Shown one piece after another: positions 1-8,353 of a stretch of 64,000 nt of DNA. The number at the start of each line of letters is the position of its first letter. Position 1 is the stretch's first letter. Made by a program: the position numbers and the translations under genes. This DNA is from Rudaea sp. (GTDB taxonomy: Bacteria > Pseudomonadota > Gammaproteobacteria > Xanthomonadales > Rhodanobacteraceae), in assembly GCA_031291055.1 (NCBI GenBank), contig JARLJU010000362.1, positions 232,675 through 296,674 of the forward strand, in the 5' to 3' direction. Under the pieces are notes generated by a model. The model made no database searches. It was not told the origin of the DNA and saw only the letters and a program-made list of their open reading frames with translations.

Positions 1-999
1 TTGGTCACGGGGGTAGACCCGGCCGAACAACGCAAAGCGGAAAAGGCCGCAGGCAGCGAGCGTGCGGCAAACAGCTTCGAGGTTATTGCCCGCGAATGGA
101 TCGCCAAGCGAGCGCCCGGCTGGGTCGAGTCGCACACGTCACGAATTCTGCTGCGCTTGGAAAACGATGTTTTCCCTTGGCTTGGCGCGCGCGCAATTGC
201 TGAAATAACCCCGCCGGAATTGCTGGCTTGCGTGCGCCGTGTCGAGAATCGCGGCGCGGTCGAGTCGGCGCATCGGTTGCTGCAAAACTGCGGGCAGGTG
301 TTTCGCTACGCGGTTGCAACCGGGCGCACAACAAGCGATCCGACGCGCGACTTGCGCGGCGCGCTGACCCCGGTCAAGCAAACGCATCATGCGGCCATCA
401 CGGAGCCGCAGGCCGTTGGTGCGTTGCTGCGTGCCATGGATGATTACCAAGGCGGTTTCGTTACCAAGTGCGCGCTGCGACTCGCCCCGCTGGTGTTTGT
501 GCGCCCCGGCGAACTCCGCCAGGCCGAATGGATCGAGTTTGAACTTGATACTGGAGTGTGGAACATTCCTGCTGCGCGAATGAAGATGCGTGAACCGCAC
601 CTTGTGCCATTGTCTGCGCAAGCCGTGACAATTCTTCGCGAACTTCATGCACTGACTGGACGCGGGCGCTACGTGTTTCCCGGCGTGCGTAGCCCCAAAC
701 GACCGATGAGCAATGCCGCCGTACTCGCCGCTTTGCGCCGCATGGGTTACACCAAAACTGAAATGACCGGCCACGGATTCCGCGCAATGGCCCGCACGAT
801 CATCGATGAAGTACTGCACATTCGGCCCGACTACATCGAACACCAGTTGGCCCATGCGGTGCGCGATCCAAATGGCCGCGCCTATAACCGTACCGCGCAC
901 CTGCCAGAACGCCGCGCAATGATGCAAAAGTGGGCGGACTATCTGGATACGTTGAAAGTTGGGGGTACTGTGATACCGATGCAGCGCAAAGCAAGCTGA
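1..999 (+). CDS. P4-type tyrosine integrase, 5'-truncated by window edge
   Basis: The visible 332 residues are the core-binding and catalytic parts of a site-specific tyrosine recombinase (P4 integrase / DUF4102 family, usually about 400-420 aa), so roughly 80-90 N-terminal residues lie outside the window. The first visible codon (TTG) need not be the start. Catalytic landmarks: Arg in RPGELRQAEW, the His/Arg box in GHGFRAMA, His in QLAHAV and Tyr in RAYNRTAHL. It would integrate and excise the island that continues to about 6.5 kb. The next gene begins 7 bp after its stop. Confidence 0.9.
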   Translation: MVTGVDPAEQRKAEKAAGSERAANSFEVIAREWIAKRAPGWVESHTSRILLRLENDVFPWLGARAIAEITPPELLACVRRVENRGAVESAHRLLQNCGQVFRYAVATGRTTSDPTRDLRGALTPVKQTHHAAITEPQAVGALLRAMDDYQGGFVTKCALRLAPLVFVRPGELRQAEWIEFELDTGVWNIPAARMKMREPHLVPLSAQAVTILRELHALTGRGRYVFPGVRSPKRPMSNAAVLAALRRMGYTKTEMTGHGFRAMARTIIDEVLHIRPDYIEHQLAHAVRDPNGRAYNRTAHLPERRAMMQKWADYLDTLKVGGTVIPMQRKAS

Positions 1000-1006
1000 C
1001 TCCACT

Positions 1007-1699
1007 ATGCCGCGCTTAATTGCTGAGGCAACTTCGCCGGCCGGAGTGGTTCCTGTTGAAGGGCGCACGAAGCCTCGCATGGAAATTGACTGGGGTTTAC
1101 CCAACTGGAAGGACGCCACGCAATATCCATCGAAGGATGCCGACGTGTGCATCTTTGCTTGGGAGTTTATTCGACGCTCCGATGTTTATCGATCACAGTG
1201 GGAAGCTGGTGAAGTGGCACTTGACCCACATTCGCCACACTGGGAACGAGTCGCCAACGGCGTCCGAGTCGATGGGCGGCTGTTGTCGCTATCAAACACC
1301 CTATTCCCGCCCTATTCGACGGCGGATCACTGGCGCGATATGAATGCCCCAAGTGAAGGACAAATGATTGTACCCATTGATTGCATGGCGCCGATTGACG
1401 AACAATTGCGCCGGATAAAAATTCTTGCCGAGCTTCACCGCAAGGGACTCAAGAAACGCGGCATCGCGGTCGCGCACGCACCGCGAGGTAATGCGCTGCG
1501 TCCACTGCCGACTTACCTTCGCATCCTGGACGGTATCGCTGCACGAACCAATTTGAAGGCAATTGCCGACGAACTGTTCACCGGCACAAGCGAGTCGCGT
1601 CTGAATACTGCATCGAAAGCCAAGATGGCAGCCATCGCAATGCGTGACGGCGGGTGGCGTGCACTGCCGCTGATCGCACCGATCAAGCGTGGAAAGTAG
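1007..1699 (+). CDS. DUF6499-type island protein, possible DNA-binding regulator
   Basis: A 230-aa protein. Its N-terminal part contains DWGLPNWKDATQYP followed by a tryptophan-rich AWEFIRRS segment. This matches the DUF6499 domain found in short proteins next to integrases and AlpA in proteobacterial islands. The C-terminal half (from about residue 125) is basic and alpha-helical and resembles the DUF2285 type of island DNA-binding module. It follows the integrase by 7 bp, so probably shares its transcript. The function is not known; a regulatory role is inferred from family and context. Confidence 0.65.
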   Translation: MPRLIAEATSPAGVVPVEGRTKPRMEIDWGLPNWKDATQYPSKDADVCIFAWEFIRRSDVYRSQWEAGEVALDPHSPHWERVANGVRVDGRLLSLSNTLFPPYSTADHWRDMNAPSEGQMIVPIDCMAPIDEQLRRIKILAELHRKGLKKRGIAVAHAPRGNALRPLPTYLRILDGIAARTNLKAIADELFTGTSESRLNTASKAKMAAIAMRDGGWRALPLIAPIKRGK

Positions 1700-1802
1700 A
1701 CACAGGAAAATAATGCGTCGTAATTCTCTCCCGTGTTTGTGGCGAACGTAGTTCATAGTATGACGACCGTCCAGCCAATCTCGGCCAACAAAGGACGGTC
1801 AA

Positions 1803-2015
1803 GTGCACAACAAATCAGTGTTACCAGAAACCGGCTACCTGCGCCTCCCGCAGATTCTGGCGCTCATCCCCGTCGGCAAGTCGACATGGTGGGCAGGCGT
1901 CCGATCCGGGCGCTACCCGCAACCTAGCCGCGCGCTAGGCGCGCGCATCACAGCATGGCGGGTAGAATCCATACGCGAACTTATCGAGGCCGCGGCGCCG
2001 AAGGTGGCGGCATGA
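1803..2015 (+). CDS. AlpA-family transcriptional regulator
   Basis: A 70-aa single-domain MerR-like HTH protein with the AlpA signature: GYLRLPQILALIPVGKSTWW (recognition helix about residues 10-30) followed by SGRYPQPSR. AlpA proteins activate excision or integrase genes of P4-like elements and cryptic prophages. The start is GTG; no in-frame ATG precedes the domain. The stop overlaps the next start by ATGA, so translation is coupled. It lies 103 bp after the previous gene, so a promoter may lie in that gap. Confidence 0.85.
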   Translation: MHNKSVLPETGYLRLPQILALIPVGKSTWWAGVRSGRYPQPSRALGARITAWRVESIRELIEAAAPKVAA

Positions 2016-2302
2016 ATGCGCCCAAGCTGACTGGCAATCGCTGCCAGTGCACCGCATGCGATGAGTGTTTCAGTAGCATCCGATCCTTCGACAAACATCG
2101 CATCGGCGCGTACGACCGCAATCGGCGTTGTCTATCCGTCGAGGAGCTTCACGCGCACGGTTGCCGAAAAAACGAACGCGGATTCTGGCTTGAACCATGC
2201 CCAGAACATGCGCCCGCTGCGCTTGCAGGCAACTTCGCACCCCCGGCAAGGGTAAGGCCGCACCCCACTACCCGCGTGCCCGATTGGCTGGGGGCGCCAT
2301 GA
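2012..2302 (+). CDS. Small zinc-finger protein of the FDXHR type
   Basis: A 96-aa protein with CQCTACDECFSSIRSFDKHR and a later RRCLSVEEL and CRKN. The paired cysteines with the F-D-x-H-R stretch match the FDXHR-type putative zinc-binding domain seen on phages, plasmids and islands. It overlaps the AlpA-like gene and the winged-helix gene downstream by ATGA on both sides, so it is the middle gene of a translationally coupled trio. The C-terminal 25 residues are proline-rich and probably disordered. A nucleic-acid-binding role is likely but inferred. Confidence 0.7.
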   Translation: MNAPKLTGNRCQCTACDECFSSIRSFDKHRIGAYDRNRRCLSVEELHAHGCRKNERGFWLEPCPEHAPAALAGNFAPPARVRPHPTTRVPDWLGAP

Positions 2303-2787
2303 GGCTACGCAAGCGGGCAAAACAAATAGGACGCCGAGAAAGCGGAACCTTTACCCTGATTCCGCATGCCGTCCAGGATTCGGAAAACTGGAAACGGTGC
2401 GGTGCGTCGGCGATCAAGCTACTGCTGGCTATCGCGCGACAATACAACGGTAACAACAACGGCGATTTGTGCGCATCGTGGTCGATATTGCGCGCGCGCG
2501 GCATGCGTTCACCGGATACGCTCAACCGTGCGTTGTGCGAACTGAAGCACTACGGATTGATCGAACTGACCCGGCAAGGCGGTTTGCACGTGCCAAGTCT
2601 GTACGCGCTTACTTGGCTCGCCATTGATGATTGCAAGGGCAAGCTGGACGTGTCCGCAACGCGCGTTGCTTCAGGTAAATGGAAGCATCCGCGGGAACCG
2701 TTCGACCGCGACAAAAAAATCGTAACGCCTGTACGGAATCCGTATCGCGTAACTACGGAATCCATACGACCGACACAAAAAAAGTAG
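2299..2787 (+). CDS. Winged-helix/HTH island protein (possible replication or copy control)
   Basis: A 162-aa protein. Residues about 30-110 form a predicted winged helix (SAIKLLLAIARQYNG, then SWSILRARGMRSPDTLNRAL and YGLIELTRQGG), like the HTH proteins that sit before the cargo of AlpA islands and resemble plasmid RepA-type N-terminal domains. The start is chosen by the ATGA overlap with the zinc-finger gene. The last 15 codons run into the first two copies of a 13-bp near-palindrome repeated four times, which may be its own binding sites. Confidence 0.65.
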   Translation: MRLRKRAKQIGRRESGTFTLIPHAVQDSENWKRCGASAIKLLLAIARQYNGNNNGDLCASWSILRARGMRSPDTLNRALCELKHYGLIELTRQGGLHVPSLYALTWLAIDDCKGKLDVSATRVASGKWKHPREPFDRDKKIVTPVRNPYRVTTESIRPTQKK

Positions 2788-2854
2788 CCTGATAGATACG
2801 GAATCCGTGCCTAAATCGGGCAATTCCAACCCTATGCCAGATACGGAATCCGTA
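2732..2854. repeat. Four 13-bp near-palindromic iterons (TACGGAATCCGTA)
   Basis: Copies start at 2732, 2754, 2797 and 2842: two exact, one with a single change (CATA end) and one with a changed last base. Each is an almost perfect inverted repeat around GAATC. The first two lie inside the 3' end of the winged-helix gene and the other two in the gap behind it. Iterated palindromes directly after an HTH gene suggest autoregulatory operators or a replication or transfer control site. Confidence 0.7.
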
Positions 2855-3223
2855 CACCTTTATAAATATACCAAGCGCAGCGGCTTTTTCTTGGCCTCTC
2901 CGACGACAGCCTTGGATGCCGTCACGCTCTCCTGAATGTCCGCGTGAAAATAGGATCAACAATGAAACCGAAACTTTGCAATGGCGTGCTGGCGGAAGCA
3001 AATCGTATCCCGGCAGAACAATCGACGCACCGACGTGAGAGTATCTTGATCCGGGCGCGTGCAGGAACGCTGTGCCATTCCGCGGCTAAGCCTTTCAACG
3101 GCAGAAAACCAAGGCCGCGGACTGCTGGCACGATCAACGCCCGGATGATGCCGGCGCTGGCTGTTGCTTGCGCTCCCATGCCACCATAGTGCGTTCGCCA
3201 TTCGCAGGATATATCGCTAGACC
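2855..3223. other. Gap without a convincing gene
   Basis: Between the last iteron and the restriction-modification gene no reading frame has convincing composition or ribosome binding site. An 81-codon plus-strand frame (2944..3189) is compositionally unlike a protein. An AT-rich tract (TTTATAAATATACC, about 2860-2874) could hold a promoter for the downstream gene. Confidence 0.5.
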
Positions 3224-6007
3224 ATGCCCGCACTCACTCGCAACGAAATTCGCCGTCGATTGTCCGCGTTTGCCAAGCAATGGAAGGAAGCCACGCGCGA
3301 GACGGCCGACGCGAAATTATTTTGGGCGCGCTTCTACGAATGCTTCGGCATCCGGCCCGAGTCTGCCACAATCTACGAAAAAGCCGTCTCCAAACTGGGC
3401 GGCGGCCGCGGTTACATTGATAGCTTCATTCCCGGCAAGTTGATTGTGGAACACAAAAGCCGCGGCGGCGATCTGACCGCGGCGTTTTCGCAGGCCAGCG
3501 ACTATTTCCTTGCACTAAAAGAAGACGAGCGCCCGCGCTACATCATTACGTCCGACTTCGCGCGCTTCCGGCTGACCGACCTGCGCGCCGATACGACGCA
3601 CGAATGCGCGATCAAGGAGTTGTCTAAGCACGCCGATTGGTTTGCGTTTCTGGTGAAAGACGACGCCGCGGAAATCGCCGAAGAATCGAAGATCGATCGC
3701 AAGGCTGCCTATCAGGTTTCGCGGTTACACCAGGCTCTGCTGGACGCGCGCTTCACCGGGCACGATCTTGAAATTTTCATGACGCGGTTGCTGTTCTGTT
3801 TCTTTGCCGATGATACCGGCATCTTCGGTGAAAACGGACAGTTCACCCGGTTGGTGCAGCGTAGCCGGGAGGATGGCAAAGACCTGGGCGCGCTGCTGAC
3901 TGAATTGTTCCAGATACTCAACTCACCGCGCGATGGTCGCCAGTCCACGCTGGACGAAGACCTTGCCGCGTTCGAGTACATCAATGGCAGCCTGTTCGCC
4001 GAATCGGCGCGCATTCCCGCGTTCGATCATGACTTGCGCAAGCTGCTGCTGGAAAGCTCCGAGCTGGATTGGAGCGGCATTTCTCCGGCGATCTTCGGCG
4101 CGATGTTCCAAGGCGTGCTAGAACAGCAACACCCCGGCGACAAACGACAAGCCACACGGCGAGAGCTAGGCGCGCACTACACCAGCGAGCGCAACATCCT
4201 GCGCGTCATCAATCCGCTGTGCATGGACGACTTGCGTGCGGAACTGACTTCACCCAAGCGCACCAAGGCCACGCTCCGCGCGCTGTACGACAAGCTGCCG
4301 ACACTGACCTTTTTCGATCCCGCTTGCGGCTGCGGAAACTTCCTTGTGATTGCCTTTCGTGATCTGCGGCGATTGGAAATGGACGTGATCGCTGCTCTGT
4401 GGGGCGAGCAGCGCGGCGTTCTGGACGTGTCCACGTTGTGCCGAGTTAACGTCCACCAGTTCTACGGCATCGAAATCGACGACGCGGCGGCGCACATCGC
4501 CCGCGTCGCGTTATGGATCACCGATCACCAGATGAATCTGGAAGCCGCCGAACGCTTCGGCACTACGCGCGCGACTGTGCCGCTTGTCACCAGCCCAACG
4601 ATCCTTTGCGCCAATGCGCTGCAAACAAACTGGCGTGCTGTGCTGCCGCCGGAACGGTGCAGCTTTGTGCTGGGCAATCCACCGTTCGTCGGTGCCAAAT
4701 ACATGAGCGACGCCCAGCGCGCGGACATTGCGCCGATCTTCGCGCCGTTAGCCAGTGGCGGCCTACTGGATTACGTCGCTGCGTGGTACGTTAAAGCGAC
4801 CGATTACATCTCTCAACATCCGGGTATTGCGGTTGCGTTCGTATCGACGAATAGCATCACGCAAGGCGAGCAAGTCGGGGTGTTGTGGTCGTGGCTGCTT
4901 GGGCACGGCGTCACCATCCGCTTTGCGCATCGCACATTCCAGTGGAGCAACGAAGGCAAGGGCGTGGCAGCCGTACATTGCGTCATTGTCGGCTTCAGCT
5001 TGCAGACGCCAGGCAAGCGCACGTTGTACGCCTACCCCGACGGCATCAAAGGCGAGCCGACGGCATTGGTGGCTAGAAACATTAATCCATATCTGGCCGA
5101 TGCACCGGACGTGGTGCTGCAACGGCGTGGGAAACCGATATCCGATGTGCCGGACATGGGTATCGGCAACAAACCGATCGACGATGGAAACTATCTGTTT
5201 ACCCCGGAAGAAATGGCCGAGTTCCTGGGACGCGAACCGGGTGCACGCCCCTATTTTCGTCGCTGGCTAGGTGCTGATGAGTTTTTGAACGGATACGAAC
5301 GCTGGTGCCTGTGGTTGGGCGAGTCGGAGCCAGCGGCGCTCAAGGCGTTGCCGCTGGCGATGGAGCGTATTGCCGCCGTGCGCAAGTTCCGCACCCAAAG
5401 CAAAAGCGCCCCGACTCGCAAGCTCGCTGAGACGCCGCGCCGGTTCCATGTCGAGTTCATGCCTGACGAAGACTATCTAGTCGTTCCGAAGGTGTCATCT
5501 GAACGGCGGAACTTCATCCCAATTGGCTATTTCAACCCCGCAACTCTTGCTAGTGATTTGCTTTTCATAGTGCCGCACGCCACGGCGTACGACTTCGGTG
5601 TGCTGTCCTGCTCGATGCACAATGCATGGATGCGCACGGTAGCGGGAAGGCTCGAAAGCCGCTATCGCTATTCCGTACACATCGTCTACAACAACTTCCC
5701 TTGGCCGCAGGAGGTGAGCGATGAAAAATGCGTTGGCGTCATTCGCGCATCGCAAGCTGTGCTGGCCGCACGCGCTGCGCACCCCGGTGCAACACTCGCA
5801 GACTTGTACGATCCCGACAGCATGCCCGCCGATCTACAGGAAGCGCACCGGGCATTGGACAAAGCCGTGGACGCGGCCTATAGCTATCGCGGAGGCAAGG
5901 ACGATGCCGCACGCGTCGCCTTTCTGTTCGAGCTGTACCAGCGGCTTACCGGCCTGTTGTCGGCAAACGGCAAACCCGCACGTAAACGCAAAACGGTTTC
6001 GGGATGA
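3224..6007 (+). CDS. MmeI-like Type IIL restriction-modification fusion enzyme
   Basis: A 927-aa protein, close to MmeI (919 aa). It combines in one chain an N-terminal PD-(D/E)XK nuclease (GKLIVEHKSRGGDL, about residues 74-87, with an acidic residue just before), a helical spacer, a gamma-class N6-adenine methyltransferase (FFDPACGCGNFL for SAM binding near residue 365; catalytic GNPPFVGAK near 485) and a C-terminal target-recognition region. Members bind a 6-7 bp asymmetric site, methylate adenine on one strand and cut about 20 bp away. No separate methylase or specificity gene is needed. All visible motifs look intact, so it may be active island-borne phage defence. Confidence 0.88.
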   Translation: MPALTRNEIRRRLSAFAKQWKEATRETADAKLFWARFYECFGIRPESATIYEKAVSKLGGGRGYIDSFIPGKLIVEHKSRGGDLTAAFSQASDYFLALKEDERPRYIITSDFARFRLTDLRADTTHECAIKELSKHADWFAFLVKDDAAEIAEESKIDRKAAYQVSRLHQALLDARFTGHDLEIFMTRLLFCFFADDTGIFGENGQFTRLVQRSREDGKDLGALLTELFQILNSPRDGRQSTLDEDLAAFEYINGSLFAESARIPAFDHDLRKLLLESSELDWSGISPAIFGAMFQGVLEQQHPGDKRQATRRELGAHYTSERNILRVINPLCMDDLRAELTSPKRTKATLRALYDKLPTLTFFDPACGCGNFLVIAFRDLRRLEMDVIAALWGEQRGVLDVSTLCRVNVHQFYGIEIDDAAAHIARVALWITDHQMNLEAAERFGTTRATVPLVTSPTILCANALQTNWRAVLPPERCSFVLGNPPFVGAKYMSDAQRADIAPIFAPLASGGLLDYVAAWYVKATDYISQHPGIAVAFVSTNSITQGEQVGVLWSWLLGHGVTIRFAHRTFQWSNEGKGVAAVHCVIVGFSLQTPGKRTLYAYPDGIKGEPTALVARNINPYLADAPDVVLQRRGKPISDVPDMGIGNKPIDDGNYLFTPEEMAEFLGREPGARPYFRRWLGADEFLNGYERWCLWLGESEPAALKALPLAMERIAAVRKFRTQSKSAPTRKLAETPRRFHVEFMPDEDYLVVPKVSSERRNFIPIGYFNPATLASDLLFIVPHATAYDFGVLSCSMHNAWMRTVAGRLESRYRYSVHIVYNNFPWPQEVSDEKCVGVIRASQAVLAARAAHPGATLADLYDPDSMPADLQEAHRALDKAVDAAYSYRGGKDDAARVAFLFELYQRLTGLLSANGKPARKRKTVSG

Positions 6008-6118
6008 GCGGTTTCTGCGACGCGGGTAGACGCGGGTAAGAAAGACCGCAACGACAGCTTAGCGCCAGAAACAATATAGGTTTTCTGCCGCGCCGTCGTA
6101 GTTCTTGTCGCTTGCAGC

Positions 6119-6352
6119 CAAGGTACTCCCAGCGGCATGCGGGTAATGCGGGTGCAAACGACGCAACAGTGCGCCAGCGCCAGCTTTCTTCACGGGTTGT
6201 TGTTGTGCTTGAGAACATGTTAGATAGCGGCATTCTTGCGCAAGCAAGCAGGCTAGTCGATGCACGACAAACGCGACGGCCAAAAAGGTACTTCCGACGG
6301 CATACGGGTAACGCGGGTGCAAACGACCGCAACTTGGCGCTAGGGTCAGCAT
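6119..6352. repeat. Pair of degenerate direct repeats in a gene-free segment
   Basis: The stretches at about 6119-6183 and 6287-6352 share AAGGTACT, GGCAT.CGGGTAA and CGCGGGTGCAAACGA blocks in the same order, offset by 168 bp. A third partial relic (GACGCGGGTAAGAAAGACCGCAACG) sits at about 6026-6055. No frame here looks coding, so the gap from 6008 to 6445 seems to be decayed tandem duplication behind the restriction gene. Confidence 0.55.
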
Positions 6353-6445
6353 CTTGGATAGCGTTTCGTTTCGCAAAATCGTTGCGTATCTACAACCTTC
6401 GATATTGAGTTAAGTAAGCGCGCGGCGGCTGCATCCCTTGCCGTG

Positions 6446-6540
6446 TGGGGGCAACTTTGGGGGCACCCGAGAAAATGTGCATTGCAGAAATTGCGCAACG
6501 ACGGGGCTTTCTAGCTACAAGTTGATTCCCGCCGCCCCAA
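6446..6540. other. Candidate right end / attachment region of the island
   Basis: TGGGGGCA occurs twice with a short spacer (6446-6465), the pattern of arm-type sites found beside P4-type integrase attachment sites. About 60 bp later GATTCCCGCCGCCCC (6524-6538) resembles the T-loop and acceptor end of a tRNA or tmRNA gene. Together they suggest attR of the island whose integrase is at the left window edge. The matching attL lies outside the window. Confidence 0.4.
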
Positions 6541-6574
6541 ATCATAGTCCAAAGAAGACCAATAAAACCCTTCA

Positions 6575-6600
6575 AGCCCGCATAACAGCGGGCTTTTTTA
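6575..6600 (+). terminator. Rho-independent terminator
   Basis: Stem AGCCCGC / GCGGGCT with a six-base loop followed by TTTTTT. It lies just past the island end and probably terminates the stable-RNA or host transcript that the island disrupted. The 325 bp from here to the response regulator show no further gene. Confidence 0.75.
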
Positions 6601-6925
6601 TTGGCGGAAGCGGCAGTTGCGAGTATGACTCGCTTCGTCGGAAGCGAACCGTTCCAATGTGCGGGCAGGGATGCCGAAACGGACGGCGCCAACGGGCTCC
6701 ATGCGTCTTTGGTTGGAATCGGGGTACGCAGCCCGGACCAGCAATCCAACGTGCGTGGCTGTCCAAGAGAGAGTTTTTGCACACACAGTCCGCCATTCAT
6801 CCCCTGCGCCGGGGCAGGATCCGGTGTGATTCGCGGCCGGGAAGACTTCGTGTTTTCCGCGGCCGTTCGATTTTGCGGCCCGGGTGCACTAAGATATGAA
6901 CCACTGATCTGCTAAAGACCACGCC

Positions 6926-7960
6926 ATGAACAAAAGTGCGGCGCGGGGCCGCGAGTCTTCGTCCCGTCAAAGCCATTCCGGTGCGGCCCTGGCCGGATTT
7001 TCTGTGCGAGCCCTCGAGTCTTCAAACAACTCCGCATCGGAACATCCGGCTTCGCCGCTTCGGATCTTGCTCGTGGATGATCAGCCCAGCACACTTCTGC
7101 TGATGCGGGCCATTTTCGAGCGTGCAGGCTATCAAGTTGCCGAATGCCTGACGGGTCTGACGGCCATACAGATGTTGTCAAACGAGAAATTCGATCTGGT
7201 GATCCTGGATTTGAATCTGTCCGACATGTCGGGTATGGAAATGCTGCGCAGCTCGTGGCTGGCGTCGACGCCATTGCCTCCGGTTCTCGGAATTACGGCG
7301 TCGCTCACGTTGCAACTGCGGCAGCAGGCGGAATCTGCCGGAATGTGCGGTGTCCTGCAGAAACCCGTTTCCTATGCGCAACTGGTTGAAGCGGCGGCCG
7401 CGGCAATCGAGGTTGGCAGGACACGCCACGTGGTGTTCAGCGGCCCGGTGCTCGACCCCGTGGTGCTGTCGCAAGTCAGCGCCACCAGCGACGAGCGGCT
7501 CATTCACCGGTTTGTCCACCAGGCATTGGCCGACGCCCGGCGTTGCCTGCAGGACCTCGGCGTCGCAAGCAGGGATCTGGTAGCGTGGCGACAGCACGCG
7601 CAGGCACTGGAAGGCGTTTCGCTCACCGTTGGCGCACGACGATTGGCGATCGCGATTGGCGCTGCGCTCGTGCTCCCTGCCAGGCAGCTGGCGCATGATG
7701 CCGACGCTCTCGCAAGGCAGTTCTCCGAACTGCTCGACGAGGCGGAGCAATCGCTGCTGCAGCAGCTTGGGCTATTGACCGACCGCGAACGCAGCTGCCT
7801 GCGTCTGACTTCCGAAGGTCTCATAGCCAAGCAGATTGCACGCAAACTGGCGATAAGCGCGCGTACGGTCAATTTGCACCTGGCCGACGCTGCGGCGAAG
7901 CTGGGCACCCGCGGCCGCACACAAACTGTCGCCAAGGCGTTGAAACTGGGCGCGATCTGA
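6926..7960 (+). CDS. Response regulator: receiver, HPt-like middle, LuxR-type HTH
   Basis: A 344-aa signalling protein. A serine-rich linker of about 44 residues precedes a CheY-like receiver (about 45-160) with acidic pocket D51/D52, phosphoacceptor D95 (LVILDLNLSD), T124 and K146 (LQKPVS). Residues about 175-275 are helical and contain HAQALEGVSLTVGA, which resembles the phosphohistidine helix of HPt domains. The C-terminus (about 280-344) is a LuxR/FixJ HTH (ERSCLRLTSEGLIAKQIARK). No sensor kinase is adjacent, so it is an orphan here. The histidine in the middle domain suggests phosphorelay input, which is inference. The 393 bp downstream hold no recognisable gene. Confidence 0.85.
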   Translation: MNKSAARGRESSSRQSHSGAALAGFSVRALESSNNSASEHPASPLRILLVDDQPSTLLLMRAIFERAGYQVAECLTGLTAIQMLSNEKFDLVILDLNLSDMSGMEMLRSSWLASTPLPPVLGITASLTLQLRQQAESAGMCGVLQKPVSYAQLVEAAAAAIEVGRTRHVVFSGPVLDPVVLSQVSATSDERLIHRFVHQALADARRCLQDLGVASRDLVAWRQHAQALEGVSLTVGARRLAIAIGAALVLPARQLAHDADALARQFSELLDEAEQSLLQQLGLLTDRERSCLRLTSEGLIAKQIARKLAISARTVNLHLADAAAKLGTRGRTQTVAKALKLGAI

Positions 7961-8353
7961 TTGCTTGATTGCCGTTTGGCGCCCGACACAAACGCAGCTT
8001 TACCGGTCACGCGGACGCCCTGCCGGGGGAACTTTCGGCGATTTCGACGTTGCCTCGAAAGGCCTACCGCAGCCTGGGGAATATCCGACGTCCACGCCTG
8101 CAGCCATGCAGCCATGCAGCCGGCTTGTCACTGGATCGATCGCATGCGTCTGTCCGCTTTGTGGACATGCAGCGTGCAAATCCGCGCTGCGCGATGAGAA
8201 GGCTCGCGCTGATCCAGACATGCCGGAGACGAACAGTCCGGCAATTGCAAAAAAATGAAAATGCACCTGCGTACCGGACATCGAAGGCGCAGAGTGCATT
8301 TCGGTGAACTGAATTTCAGTGCGCCATGTTTCGATGGCCCCGGTAGGCGATTC

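Larger units (their letters stand above)
1..6545. mobile_element. Genomic island (right part), integrase + AlpA + MmeI-like RM
   Basis: A P4-type integrase, an AlpA-like regulator, a zinc-finger and a winged-helix protein overlapping by ATGA, and a Type IIL restriction-modification gene all read rightward. They are followed by degenerate repeats and an att-like end. This combination is typical of integrated satellite or defence islands. The left end lies outside the window. The right end near 6.54 kb is an inference from the paired TGGGGGCA repeats and a tRNA-3'-like sequence there. Confidence 0.6.

Noticed and set aside
139..1152. 337-codon minus-strand frame
   Set aside because: It is antisense to the integrase and DUF6499 genes and has no protein-like composition.
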